Shown: in pieces, positions 55,319 through 62,947 of the stretch
How the letters are laid out: the number at the start of each line of letters is the position of its first letter
Position numbering within the stretch: position 1 is the stretch's first letter
Assembly: GCA_013334755.1 (NCBI GenBank)
Contig: JAAXWX010000006.1
Coordinates: 1 to 64,000, forward strand
Reading direction: 5' to 3'
DNA: 64,000 nucleotides
DNA from: Chlorobiaceae bacterium
GTDB lineage: Bacteria; Bacteroidota; Chlorobiia; Chlorobiales; Chlorobiaceae
Translations under genes and position numbers: made by a program
The notes under the pieces: generated by a model
Told to the model about the DNA's origin: nothing
Databases searched by the model: none
What the model saw: only the letters and a program-made list of their open reading frames with translations

Positions 55319-56140
55319 TCATAGGCGAATGGTCAGAAAATAGATAAATGGCGACACGAACATGATGGTATCAAACCTGTCCAGCACTCCTCCATGACCA
55401 GGAATCAAGCCGGAAGAATCTTTTACTCCGGCATCTCTTTTGAACATTGATTCAATAAGGTCGCCCGCCGGACTTGCCAACCCGATCAGTAATCCCGTCA
55501 ACAGCGCTGTAGTTTCAGGAAGTTTCGGCACAAAAATCCCATAAATCATTGATGCAGCAATGCTTCCTCCCAGACCGAATAAAAAGCCCTCCCACGTTTT
55601 ATGGGGGCTCAGACGCTCGAACAATTTGCGATGAATAAATTTTCCGCCCAGGGTACTTCCTCCGAAATAGGCAAAAATATCAGCTGACCAGACACAGAGA
55701 AACATCAGAAAAACCATAGCCTCTCCTCTTCCATCGACAACATCAAGGCGAAGTCTCAGAAGGGAACCGAAAGAGAGATTGACGTAGAGCAGTCCGGGAA
55801 AGATTGCTCCAAGATTAAGCAATGGAGAACCCTCTTTCAAAAAAAGCTCCATCACCAGAAGCGCGATCACAATCAAAAGCAAAAGCTCCCATACTTCCAT
55901 TAATTGCAAGTAAAAGTTAACCTGTAAAAGCAGTGTGATTAACAGAACAAGCCAGAGCGCCGGGGGGTTGGCTTTATGAAGTGCAAGACGGTGAAACTCA
56001 AAAACGGCAAGAAGCGCCAAAAACGAAAAAAAGACAAAAAACCAGAATCCGCCAAGCTTGATAAGCCACAGCAGAAAAGGAATGCCTGCAAGAGCCACAA
56101 TGACCCTCTGCAATAAATTAACGCTTAAAAGTTTACCCAT
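55319..56140 (-). CDS. cdsA: Phosphatidate cytidylyltransferase
   Basis: A 273-residue integral membrane enzyme with about eight membrane segments and the C-terminal CDP-DAG synthase signature SMFKRDAGVKDSSGLIPGHGGVLDRFDTI. It activates phosphatidate with CTP for phospholipid synthesis. DIFAYFGGSTLGGKF fits the catalytic loop of the family. The N-terminus is hydrophobic without a separate signal. It precedes nothing of its own pathway here; the next gene upstream is a CPBP protease. Confidence 0.93.
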   Translation of the reverse strand: MGKLLSVNLLQRVIVALAGIPFLLWLIKLGGFWFFVFFSFLALLAVFEFHRLALHKANPPALWLVLLITLLLQVNFYLQLMEVWELLLLIVIALLVMELFLKEGSPLLNLGAIFPGLLYVNLSFGSLLRLRLDVVDGRGEAMVFLMFLCVWSADIFAYFGGSTLGGKFIHRKLFERLSPHKTWEGFLFGLGGSIAASMIYGIFVPKLPETTALLTGLLIGLASPAGDLIESMFKRDAGVKDSSGLIPGHGGVLDRFDTIMFVSPFIYFLTIRL

Positions 56141-56183
56141 ACATCATTAATTAGACAACTGATCAACCTCCATGAGAAGCACT

Positions 56184-57119
56184 TCACTGCAATACCTCCT
56201 TCTTTGATGAAGATAAAGCAAACAACCGCCGAAGAACCATGAAAAAAAGGATTAAACTTCCCAAAACAATAAGCCACCACCATGGGGACTCGAGAATATT
56301 GCCAGACTCAACAGCTCTCAGGGATACCTTGCCTTCATTAAAAACAAGAAAAAGCAATGCGGCAATATTGTTTGCAAGATGAACAACAAAAGGAACAGCC
56401 AGATTACCTGTTTTGAGATAAATATAGCCAATATACCACCCAAGCAAAGCAAGGGGGAAAAGATTTGCCGCACTCATGTGAAAGAGGGCAAAAATAAAGC
56501 CTGTCAGCACTACTGCTGACCCGGACGACATGGATCTGGTATAATTCTGCTGGATATAACCCCTGAAAAGAAGCTCTTCACAAACAGCAGGAGTCACTGC
56601 AAGAACCACAGCAACAGTAACAAACTCCTGTATCGAACGCACCTGGGCAAGTTCTTTGATGAAGGCTTCCATCAAGTCACGCTGACGAACAACTTCAGCC
56701 CCCGCTGCTCCAAGAGCGGGCCATAAATAGCTGTCCTGTAATGCCATGACTGTATACAAAAATGGCTGAAGAAGAAAAATGCCGCTGACCGCAATGGCTG
56801 CTGCACCAAAATCTATACTCCTGTGTACCCCCAAAAAAGCAAGACTCTCCTGTGAAAACGGATTTTTCTTGCCTGTATGACGGCCAGCCAGGAACATAAC
56901 GGGCAGAGCAAGTACAAGAACCTGCCCTATGGCTTGAATAAGGCGGATGGATGGAAGCATGCTTTCCTTAATACTCAATAAGGAAAAAGCCTCCGGGCTG
57001 CCTCCGGTAACAAGAGAAAAAAGTAATCCACCGGTGAGTGGATAAAGCACCATTATACCGATCAAAAAAAGAGTATTGGCCAGAAAAGTCGGACGACCGG
57101 AAGAGGAAAATGTCTGCAT
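56184..57119 (-). CDS. CPBP-family intramembrane metalloprotease
   Basis: A 311-residue membrane protein of the CAAX protease/bacteriocin-processing family. The catalytic motif EELLFRGYIQQ is followed by FHMSAANLFPLALLGWYIGYIYLKTGNLAVPFVVHLANN, which holds the other metal ligands. About eight membrane segments are visible. The substrate is unknown; in bacteria the family matures peptides or acts on prenylated proteins. It lies upstream of cdsA on the same strand, 43 bases away. Confidence 0.88.
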   Translation of the reverse strand: MQTFSSSGRPTFLANTLFLIGIMVLYPLTGGLLFSLVTGGSPEAFSLLSIKESMLPSIRLIQAIGQVLVLALPVMFLAGRHTGKKNPFSQESLAFLGVHRSIDFGAAAIAVSGIFLLQPFLYTVMALQDSYLWPALGAAGAEVVRQRDLMEAFIKELAQVRSIQEFVTVAVVLAVTPAVCEELLFRGYIQQNYTRSMSSGSAVVLTGFIFALFHMSAANLFPLALLGWYIGYIYLKTGNLAVPFVVHLANNIAALLFLVFNEGKVSLRAVESGNILESPWWWLIVLGSLILFFMVLRRLFALSSSKKEVLQ

Positions 57120-57316
57120 TGATTATCAATTACAATGAATCACGGTGAATTTGATACTTTATCTTCTGTAAACCCTGAAAAATAACATCCCCATTCAACA
57201 GAGAGATATTCGACCGGGATAAAACAAGTAAAAGAACTGAACTATCCGAACCTAACTATCATGGGAAGCATTGCATCACGCACCCCTGCAGGGGCTGACA
57301 CTGACCGGATCTGACA

Positions 57317-58321
57317 ATGATAAAGATTCTCTGTTTTCACAACGCAAGCCACCGTGCCAGTTACCGTTATAGAGTCGGACAGTTCCTCCCTTACTGGACG
57401 CATTATGATATTGATATGCATACCTGCTGTATTTCAGGAAAACACTACATCAACGTCCTTCGATTCCTCTTTTCATTTCACCAGTACGACTATATTCTGC
57501 TGCAAAAGAAAATAGTGCCAAAGATACTCATCAAGATCATGACAAGCCACTCGAAACTTATCTATGACTTCGATGATGCGCTATACACAAGAGAGAGCCG
57601 GGAATTAAAACAAAAAAAACCGCTTTCTGACAGTACAATCAATAAGCTGAAGTACATCCTGAAAAAATCATCTCTTGTTTTTGCCGGGAGCACCGACCTT
57701 GTTAATTATTCTAAAACAGTAAATGACCATGTTCACCTGATACCTACAGCTCTCGGCAAACAGATTTCTGAACTGGCTCTCCCTCCGGAATCCGACCACG
57801 TAACAATTGGCTGGATCGGTAATAATGTAAATCTGTTTTATCTCTCCATTATTGATGATGCTACAGTTTATTTACAACAAAAACATCCCAATGTCAGATT
57901 TTCCTTGCTGTGCGGAATCCCACCTAATAAGCTTAAAACGCATTGGCATTTTACTGAATGGTCATCCCGGGAAGAAAAAACATGGCTTCAATCCATTGAT
58001 ATCGGAATCATGCCGCTGACTGACGACATGTGGAGCAGAGGTAAATGTGCTTTCAAACTTCTGCAATACATGGCTTATGGAAAACCGGTTGTAGCCTCCG
58101 ACGTGGGAGCCAACAAAACAACAGTCCATCATTCCGTAAATGGTTTTCTGGCAAGCACAACCGAAGAGTGGATTTCTGTATTGGAGCAACTTGTTCTTGA
58201 CAGACAGATGCGGATCAATATGGGAAGGGAGAGCCTGAAGATCTTTACAGAAACATTTGAACGAAGCCGCATTCAACAGAAAATGGCCGATATTCTGCAC
58301 GAATTCCATAATTTATTATAA
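57317..58321 (+). CDS. GT4-like glycosyltransferase
   Basis: A 334-residue protein with the GT-B C-terminal pattern IGIMPLTDDMWSRGKCAFKLLQYMAYGKPVVASDVGANKTTVHHSVNGFLAS, where the E-x7-E of classical GT4 is replaced by K-type residues (KCAFKLLQYM). The N-terminal half (HNASHRASYRYRVGQFLPYW, then DYILLQKKI) matches proteins of surface-glycan loci. It would transfer a sugar from a nucleotide donor. It converges with a membrane protein gene 15 bases away. Confidence 0.78.
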   Translation: MIKILCFHNASHRASYRYRVGQFLPYWTHYDIDMHTCCISGKHYINVLRFLFSFHQYDYILLQKKIVPKILIKIMTSHSKLIYDFDDALYTRESRELKQKKPLSDSTINKLKYILKKSSLVFAGSTDLVNYSKTVNDHVHLIPTALGKQISELALPPESDHVTIGWIGNNVNLFYLSIIDDATVYLQQKHPNVRFSLLCGIPPNKLKTHWHFTEWSSREEKTWLQSIDIGIMPLTDDMWSRGKCAFKLLQYMAYGKPVVASDVGANKTTVHHSVNGFLASTTEEWISVLEQLVLDRQMRINMGRESLKIFTETFERSRIQQKMADILHEFHNLL

Positions 58322-58336
58322 AATAACTGCTCATGA

Positions 58337-59290
58337 TTACCGCAATTCCCGGCGAGTCAGCAAAAGCCCGGGGATCATGGGAAGGTACACCATAAAACCA
58401 CGCAGAAGCAGTGTTGCAGCCAATGCCGTTTCAACCTTTATACCCAGCATGACAAGCAAAGCAACACAAGTTGCTTCAAATGACCCGATCCCTAAAGGAA
58501 TCAGGCTGAGCATGGCAACAATAGAGGCCAGAACAAAACAGGGAAAAGCAAGAAAAACCGTCACCGGTTCTCCCAACGCATAGAGCATGGCCCAGAGTGT
58601 GGCTGCATCGAGCAGGAAAACAATTATCTGAAAAAAGGTTGCTTCGGCGAAGAGGAACGGTTGACGCATCGCATCATCCGGCACATCAGCATAGGTTTCA
58701 AGAATACCGACAACAATCGGCAGACGCATCAACCATACTGGAAGCTCCTTCTGAACACCCCGCTTTTTTACCAGCAGGATTACCCCCGGTACAGCAACCG
58801 CAAACACAAAAAATATTCCGCCAACAACAACCATCCACTGACTTATATGGTGATATTCCCATAAAATAAAAAATGACGCAGCAGCAACTAAAACGTACGC
58901 TGCATAATAGGTTAGTATGCTGAGCAGCATGACACCCATGCCGAGTTTCCGGGAAATATTTCGCTGTCTGAATGCATTGACGATAAAGGCAATACCGCTG
59001 ATACCTCCCGAAGGGAGCGCCTGATCGGCAAAAAGTTTTGCAAGAGCAAGAGGAAGAAGCTGATGCAGGGGATAGTCTACTCCGAAATGCGACAGTGCAC
59101 GCTGCCAGACAAGGGCAAGCGCAATATAGGTACCGATCTGAAAAAATAATGCAAGCAATATCCAGAAGGGTTCAATATTGCGGAGCAAAAACAGAAAATG
59201 CGTCAACTCTCCAAAATGGCTAACGGCAAAGACAAGTGCTGCCAGAAGGAGCAAACCCGCAAAGAGCGCTTTATAAAAGTTTTTCCGCAT
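58337..59290 (-). CDS. Lysylphosphatidylglycerol synthase TM-like (UPF0104) membrane protein
   Basis: A 317-residue integral membrane protein with about eight segments and the UPF0104/AglD signatures ALPSGGISGIAFIVNAFRQ and IPLGIGSFEATCVALLVMLGI. The family is found in lipid and glycan flipping or in anchoring of glycosyltransferases. No catalytic domain is attached. It faces the glycosyltransferase gene, which suggests a shared surface-glycan role by context. Confidence 0.78.
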   Translation of the reverse strand: MRKNFYKALFAGLLLLAALVFAVSHFGELTHFLFLLRNIEPFWILLALFFQIGTYIALALVWQRALSHFGVDYPLHQLLPLALAKLFADQALPSGGISGIAFIVNAFRQRNISRKLGMGVMLLSILTYYAAYVLVAAASFFILWEYHHISQWMVVVGGIFFVFAVAVPGVILLVKKRGVQKELPVWLMRLPIVVGILETYADVPDDAMRQPFLFAEATFFQIIVFLLDAATLWAMLYALGEPVTVFLAFPCFVLASIVAMLSLIPLGIGSFEATCVALLVMLGIKVETALAATLLLRGFMVYLPMIPGLLLTRRELR

Positions 59291-59329
59291 AATAGCACAC
59301 TTTTTTCTATGAACTCAACGGGTAATGAT

Positions 59330-59818
59330 TTACTGCAATGATGAGTAAATAAAGGGAACAAGTTTCTTAGTTTTCTGCTGGTAAGCGCGATACTGATCAC
59401 CAAAGGCTTTTTTTAAACCGTCTTCTTCCATGGGAATCAGCAATAAGAGCAAGACAACATAGATGGAAAACACGCAAAAAAAAGCCCATGCCACAAGGAG
59501 ATACCCGATCACATAGTGCATCAATCCTATGATTTCCAGTACAATCGAAATCCATAACTCATCTATGGATATTCGGGCAGGATCGACCGTTGGCAGACAG
59601 CGGTTGATCAGCAGTACAGCTATAAGGGAATTTACAATAAGCAGGAAAAAAAGGTTGAAGATATTGACAAGCTGAACCATAATGGTGCCTGTTGTTTTAT
59701 CCAGAACAGAGCCCGTAGCAACCAGCATGAGGGTTAAGAGAATGCCCAAAAGGCAAAGAATCGCGGTTCCAGCTATCTTGATCGAATAGATACATAGCTT
59801 TCTCCTCAACGTGAGCAT
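59330..59818 (-). CDS. Membrane protein with ICMT-like C-terminus
   Basis: A 162-residue protein with four or five hydrophobic segments. The last 30 residues, EEDGLKKAFGDQYRAYQQKTKKLVPFIY, match the C-terminal region of isoprenylcysteine carboxyl methyltransferase/phospholipid methyltransferase-type proteins (E-x3-L-x3-FG-x2-Y-x2-Y). The RHP-type motif of that family is absent. It may be a divergent member; enzyme activity is not claimed. It is 39 bases from the flippase-like gene and has the same strand. Confidence 0.6.
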   Translation of the reverse strand: MLTLRRKLCIYSIKIAGTAILCLLGILLTLMLVATGSVLDKTTGTIMVQLVNIFNLFFLLIVNSLIAVLLINRCLPTVDPARISIDELWISIVLEIIGLMHYVIGYLLVAWAFFCVFSIYVVLLLLLIPMEEDGLKKAFGDQYRAYQQKTKKLVPFIYSSLQ

Positions 59819-60357
59819 TCACAAAAGAAAAAAACAAAAATCGACTCATGATCATAGAACAATGACTTTGCCTGTTTTAAAGACAAAAGCACTGAGCATT
59901 CTCTTTACAGACCTTCCCGGAAACAATTCAATACCATCTTTAACTATTTTTATATTAAATAAATAATGAATTCAGATCCGTTCCGGTTCCTGAAATAATT
60001 ATTGAGAAAAATACCATAAAAATAACCTGAAAACACCCGGTAACAGAGTAAATAAATAGTCACGGCACTTTGAAAACTGTCCGACCCGGTTTTCTGATAT
60101 AATAATCAAGCGACAGTTTGCCTCTTTGACACATCTTTTGCTGAATAAAAAACAACTGTTGCATTGTACAACAGCTCAATAACACTCATTCACCTCAGGA
60201 TTTTTTTTAGCAAAAGAAAATAACGCCAGGCATAACTTATTCTTTAAATAGCACTTATATAATAATGCGCGGAATATTTCACTGTTTGGCACGTTTTTTG
60301 ACTAATTATCTTCAGAAAACGAAAAACATTTACTCAAACAATAAAGAAAACAAAGCC
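59819..60357. other. Long upstream region of the 60.4 kb secreted protein
   Basis: About 540 bases without a gene. A TTGACA lies at 60126-60131 but its -10 partner is poor. TATAAT-like tatataataat (60256-60266) is the better -10 box, with no clear -35. A CTGTTG-x7-CAACAG palindrome lies at 60156-60174. A T-run (ttttttttag) follows the palindrome at about 60200. The ORF track start at 60265 gives a run-on of 31 residues ahead of the real signal peptide. Confidence 0.4.
60156..60174. promoter_or_regulatory. Palindrome that may be an operator
   Basis: CTGTTG (60156-60161), 7-base spacer, CAACAG (60169-60174), a perfect dyad of the size bound by many dimeric regulators. It lies about 85-100 bases before the likely -10 box and 200 bases before the gene, so it could be an upstream activator site or simply a small RNA hairpin. 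Confidence 0.4.
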
Positions 60358-60984
60358 ATGAATACCATCAGCAAAATAAAAGCCCTTATTATCGGAGCAG
60401 CAATCATCGCTTCAGCTCCTGTTGCAGCACAAGCAGTAGTCATAGCTCCTCCAAGCGGTGCATCCACGAAAGGAAGCGCAAAAGTAGAAGTCACAGTACC
60501 TGAGTTCATTATCCTTCATTACTACTCGTCTCTCTCGCTGAACTTCGCAACACCGGAAAGCGAAATCGTTAATGAAGGTTCGAACGCATTGAATGTTACC
60601 TGGGAAGGCAGAACGGACGGCAGTGGACTTGCTCAGGGAAGCTTGAAAGAATCAGCGCTTGAACTGGACGGCGGTGAAACCACTGTGCACATTCCGAATG
60701 TCTGGGCAGTAAGGGGATTCGCCCAAAATGGAAAAGCAAAAATATCAATTGAAATCCCTAACGAAGGTGGCAAGCTGGTGAACGGAACATCGGAAATCGT
60801 CCTTTCAAACCTTAAAATCACGAGTGAGCACGGCACAGCAGCATCTGTAGATGTTCCTTTGAACGGCATAACAAAGAGCAATGCAACGGTAGGCGGGATT
60901 GACATGGACCTCAATTTCGACAAAACGTCACTTTCCGGCACCCATACCGGCGGACAGTACACCATCATTGCTTCGACGCTCTAA
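60358..60984 (+). CDS. Secreted beta-rich protein of unknown family
   Basis: The ATG at 60358 gives 208 residues with a clean signal peptide (KIKALIIGAAIIASAPVAAQA, cut near residue 26). The mature part is Cys-free and beta-rich: KVEVTVPEFIILHYYSSLSLNFA, ALNVTWEGRTDG, KISIEIPNEGGKLVNGTSEIVLSNLKI, and a closing GQYTIIASTL strand. The pattern of short strands and Gly/Asn turns resembles pilus or spore-coat-U-like secreted proteins, but no motif settles it. A strong bidirectional terminator follows. It stands alone, with long DNA on both sides. Confidence 0.65.
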   Translation: MNTISKIKALIIGAAIIASAPVAAQAVVIAPPSGASTKGSAKVEVTVPEFIILHYYSSLSLNFATPESEIVNEGSNALNVTWEGRTDGSGLAQGSLKESALELDGGETTVHIPNVWAVRGFAQNGKAKISIEIPNEGGKLVNGTSEIVLSNLKITSEHGTAASVDVPLNGITKSNATVGGIDMDLNFDKTSLSGTHTGGQYTIIASTL

Positions 60985-60997
60985 AGAACATCTTCAG

Positions 60998-61042
60998 TTA
61001 AAAAAATCCGGGACTCTCTTGACAGGAGTCCCGGATTTTTTT
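60998..61042. terminator. Strong bidirectional terminator
   Basis: AATCCGGGACTC and GAGTCCCGGATT form a perfect 12-bp stem around a 9-base loop, with an A-run before and a T-run after. It ends the secreted-protein gene on the plus strand and the DUF4438 gene on the minus strand. Confidence 0.92.
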
Positions 61043-61067
61043 ATGCTCGCTCGGGCAGAATTACTGT

Positions 61068-61976
61068 TTACGACTTCCGTTCTGTTAGCCCCTTAAATGT
61101 CGTCCCAATATCGAGCAGATCAGCAATATTTGCTGCCGGGTCAATGAGAGGCTTGATAAGCGGCGAGGCACAGGTCATGAGTGTGGTAACTCCCGGTCCG
61201 TGGCCGGCTTCAAGACAGTCGCTGTGCACAACAATACCGATCGTAACCGCACCCTTACGGTATGCTCTGCCGTAACGGTTGTCATGATCCATCAAGGCAA
61301 CAAAATCGCCAAGACGGATCTTGTCGAGTCCATACTCTCTGACGGTTTCTGCATCACTCGTCATGATATCGTAGTCCCCTTTTGCCACATGAGCAGAACC
61401 AATGCCCGATCCCATGCAGACCGCAGGAACTACAGTTGTAACCGGCACTTCAAGTACGCCGTCCTCACGCTCCCGGATATTCATACCCTTTAGCAGGGAT
61501 GGATCGAGGTTGAAAAGAGTGATTTCAGGGTAATCCGTGAGTTTCAGCCCCTGCCCTTTACCCCTGATGATGACGGTATCACTGTAGAGCAGCTTTTCCT
61601 TGACATCGCGCTCGAAATCGACAATTACATGCTCTGATCCTCCGTGATGACCGATCACACGACCTACGGCACCTTTTGCCTCACCGGTAGCGATAGTGGC
61701 CAGGTTGCCTGTGCATGAGTATATCTGCAAACCGACGTTTGGATGCTCGAAAGGTTTTTGCGTATCGGCGGTGCAGCTTACCCCGGGTTCAATATGATCA
61801 CCTTGCCAACCGAAAGCCGGATCACCAACCTGAACGTTCAGGGTAATCCCCCCGATTGATGGAAGAAGAAATGGTTTGCCTTGATGGTCAACCTCCCAGT
61901 TACCTCTCGTTCTCGGCTGTCCCGGCTGGCATTGCAGCAGAAACTCTACAAGATATTGTTCATTTGTGTGAAGCAT
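61068..61976 (-). CDS. DUF4438-family protein
   Basis: A 302-residue protein matching the DUF4438 family: [26 protein letters not shown] near the start, then [51 protein letters not shown], and [20 protein letters not shown] near the end. Members are found in anaerobes and thermophiles; no function is established. The Gly-rich [16 protein letters not shown] and [12 protein letters not shown] sections are the most conserved by eye and could bind a ligand or metal. It lies 45 bases downstream of the Cys-motif gene, on the same strand. Confidence 0.8.
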   Translation of the reverse strand: MLHTNEQYLVEFLLQCQPGQPRTRGNWEVDHQGKPFLLPSIGGITLNVQVGDPAFGWQGDHIEPGVSCTADTQKPFEHPNVGLQIYSCTGNLATIATGEAKGAVGRVIGHHGGSEHVIVDFERDVKEKLLYSDTVIIRGKGQGLKLTDYPEITLFNLDPSLLKGMNIREREDGVLEVPVTTVVPAVCMGSGIGSAHVAKGDYDIMTSDAETVREYGLDKIRLGDFVALMDHDNRYGRAYRKGAVTIGIVVHSDCLEAGHGPGVTTLMTCASPLIKPLIDPAANIADLLDIGTTFKGLTERKS

Positions 61977-62021
61977 GTAATCTTCTGGTTAGTGTGTTGA
62001 TTCGAAAAAAAGTCAGGAATA

Positions 62022-62759
62022 TTATGCATCAAACCCCGGACGAATAAAGGCCCGCGCAGCGGGAAAAACAACTTCAACTGAACGGCGCAACCGGTCAAGA
62101 TGAACCAGAATCTCAAGAGTACTGTCCTCCTCGGCAGGACGCTCTCTATAAAGCAGGCTCCATGCTGCAAGAGAACGATCAATGGCTATCAAGGCAACTT
62201 TCGCCGTCCCGCAAGCGTCAGCCTCAAGGGAACAACCGGAATCAGCCTCTCCACTGAGACGCCCTTCGACGGCACGGACAATTTTCGGGTAAATGAAATA
62301 CTGGTAGTGCCTGATAACCTGGATCGGCTCTTCAAGAAGATGCGGGGGATGAGTCAGCAGCGATTCCTCCGATTCAGGAAGCTCACCGGCAGCCGCAAAC
62401 CATTCATTGACCATGCCGGAGTAGAGAAGAGCCGCGCTGGCACAAGGGTGTTCCCGAGCATCACGCAGGAGACTCTGCGGCGGTTCAGAGAAAACGGTCT
62501 CATTCTGCAGATCCTTAGATTCAATACCCTCCTTGACTGCAAACTCCTTGATAAGACGCATGGCCTGCACAAGCGCTTCGCCCATTTCCTCCCAGAACTG
62601 CAAGTTCAATGCATCAAAATTCTGCAACACCTCTCCACCACCTTCTCTTTCTTCAGCTTCAATACGAAACTGCAAGCAGCGGGATGTGAATGCACAACGC
62701 TCACACCAGCGATCGCAATAAATGTATATACCCGGAATCAGATCTGGTTCGCTGACCAT
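62022..62759 (-). CDS. Unknown protein with N-terminal four-Cys motif
   Basis: A 245-residue protein. The first 30 residues carry YCDRWCERCAFTSRC, a C-x3-C-x2-C-x5-C cluster that may bind zinc or an iron-sulfur centre. The remainder is helical and acidic (WEEMGEALVQAMRLIKEFA, HPPHLLEEPIQVIRHYQYFIYPKIVRAVEGRL, SLAAWSLLYRERP, STLEILVHLDRLRRSVE). I recall similar YCDRWCERC starts in related phyla but know no function. It is upstream of the DUF4438 gene. An antisense ORF of 252 codons on the plus strand is a shadow. Confidence 0.7.
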   Translation of the reverse strand: MVSEPDLIPGIYIYCDRWCERCAFTSRCLQFRIEAEEREGGGEVLQNFDALNLQFWEEMGEALVQAMRLIKEFAVKEGIESKDLQNETVFSEPPQSLLRDAREHPCASAALLYSGMVNEWFAAAGELPESEESLLTHPPHLLEEPIQVIRHYQYFIYPKIVRAVEGRLSGEADSGCSLEADACGTAKVALIAIDRSLAAWSLLYRERPAEEDSTLEILVHLDRLRRSVEVVFPAARAFIRPGFDA

Positions 62760-62947
62760 GACTTACAATATTTTTTGATCGTTAATCAATATCGTGCATC
62801 TGCAATTGGAATATACCCCAACCTTATAAATCGCCTAAAATACGTATTTTTAACGTAATTAAATTCAGATAGTGAAAACATAATGCTACATTGGTTTTTT
62901 TATACCTGGCACGATGCATAACATGATTTGAAACGAAAAAGATACTT

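Noticed and set aside
62100-62858. 252-codon plus-strand ORF over the four-Cys gene
   Set aside because: Arg/Ser/Thr-rich shadow. The minus-strand protein has the better composition and a Cys motif I recall from related phyla.
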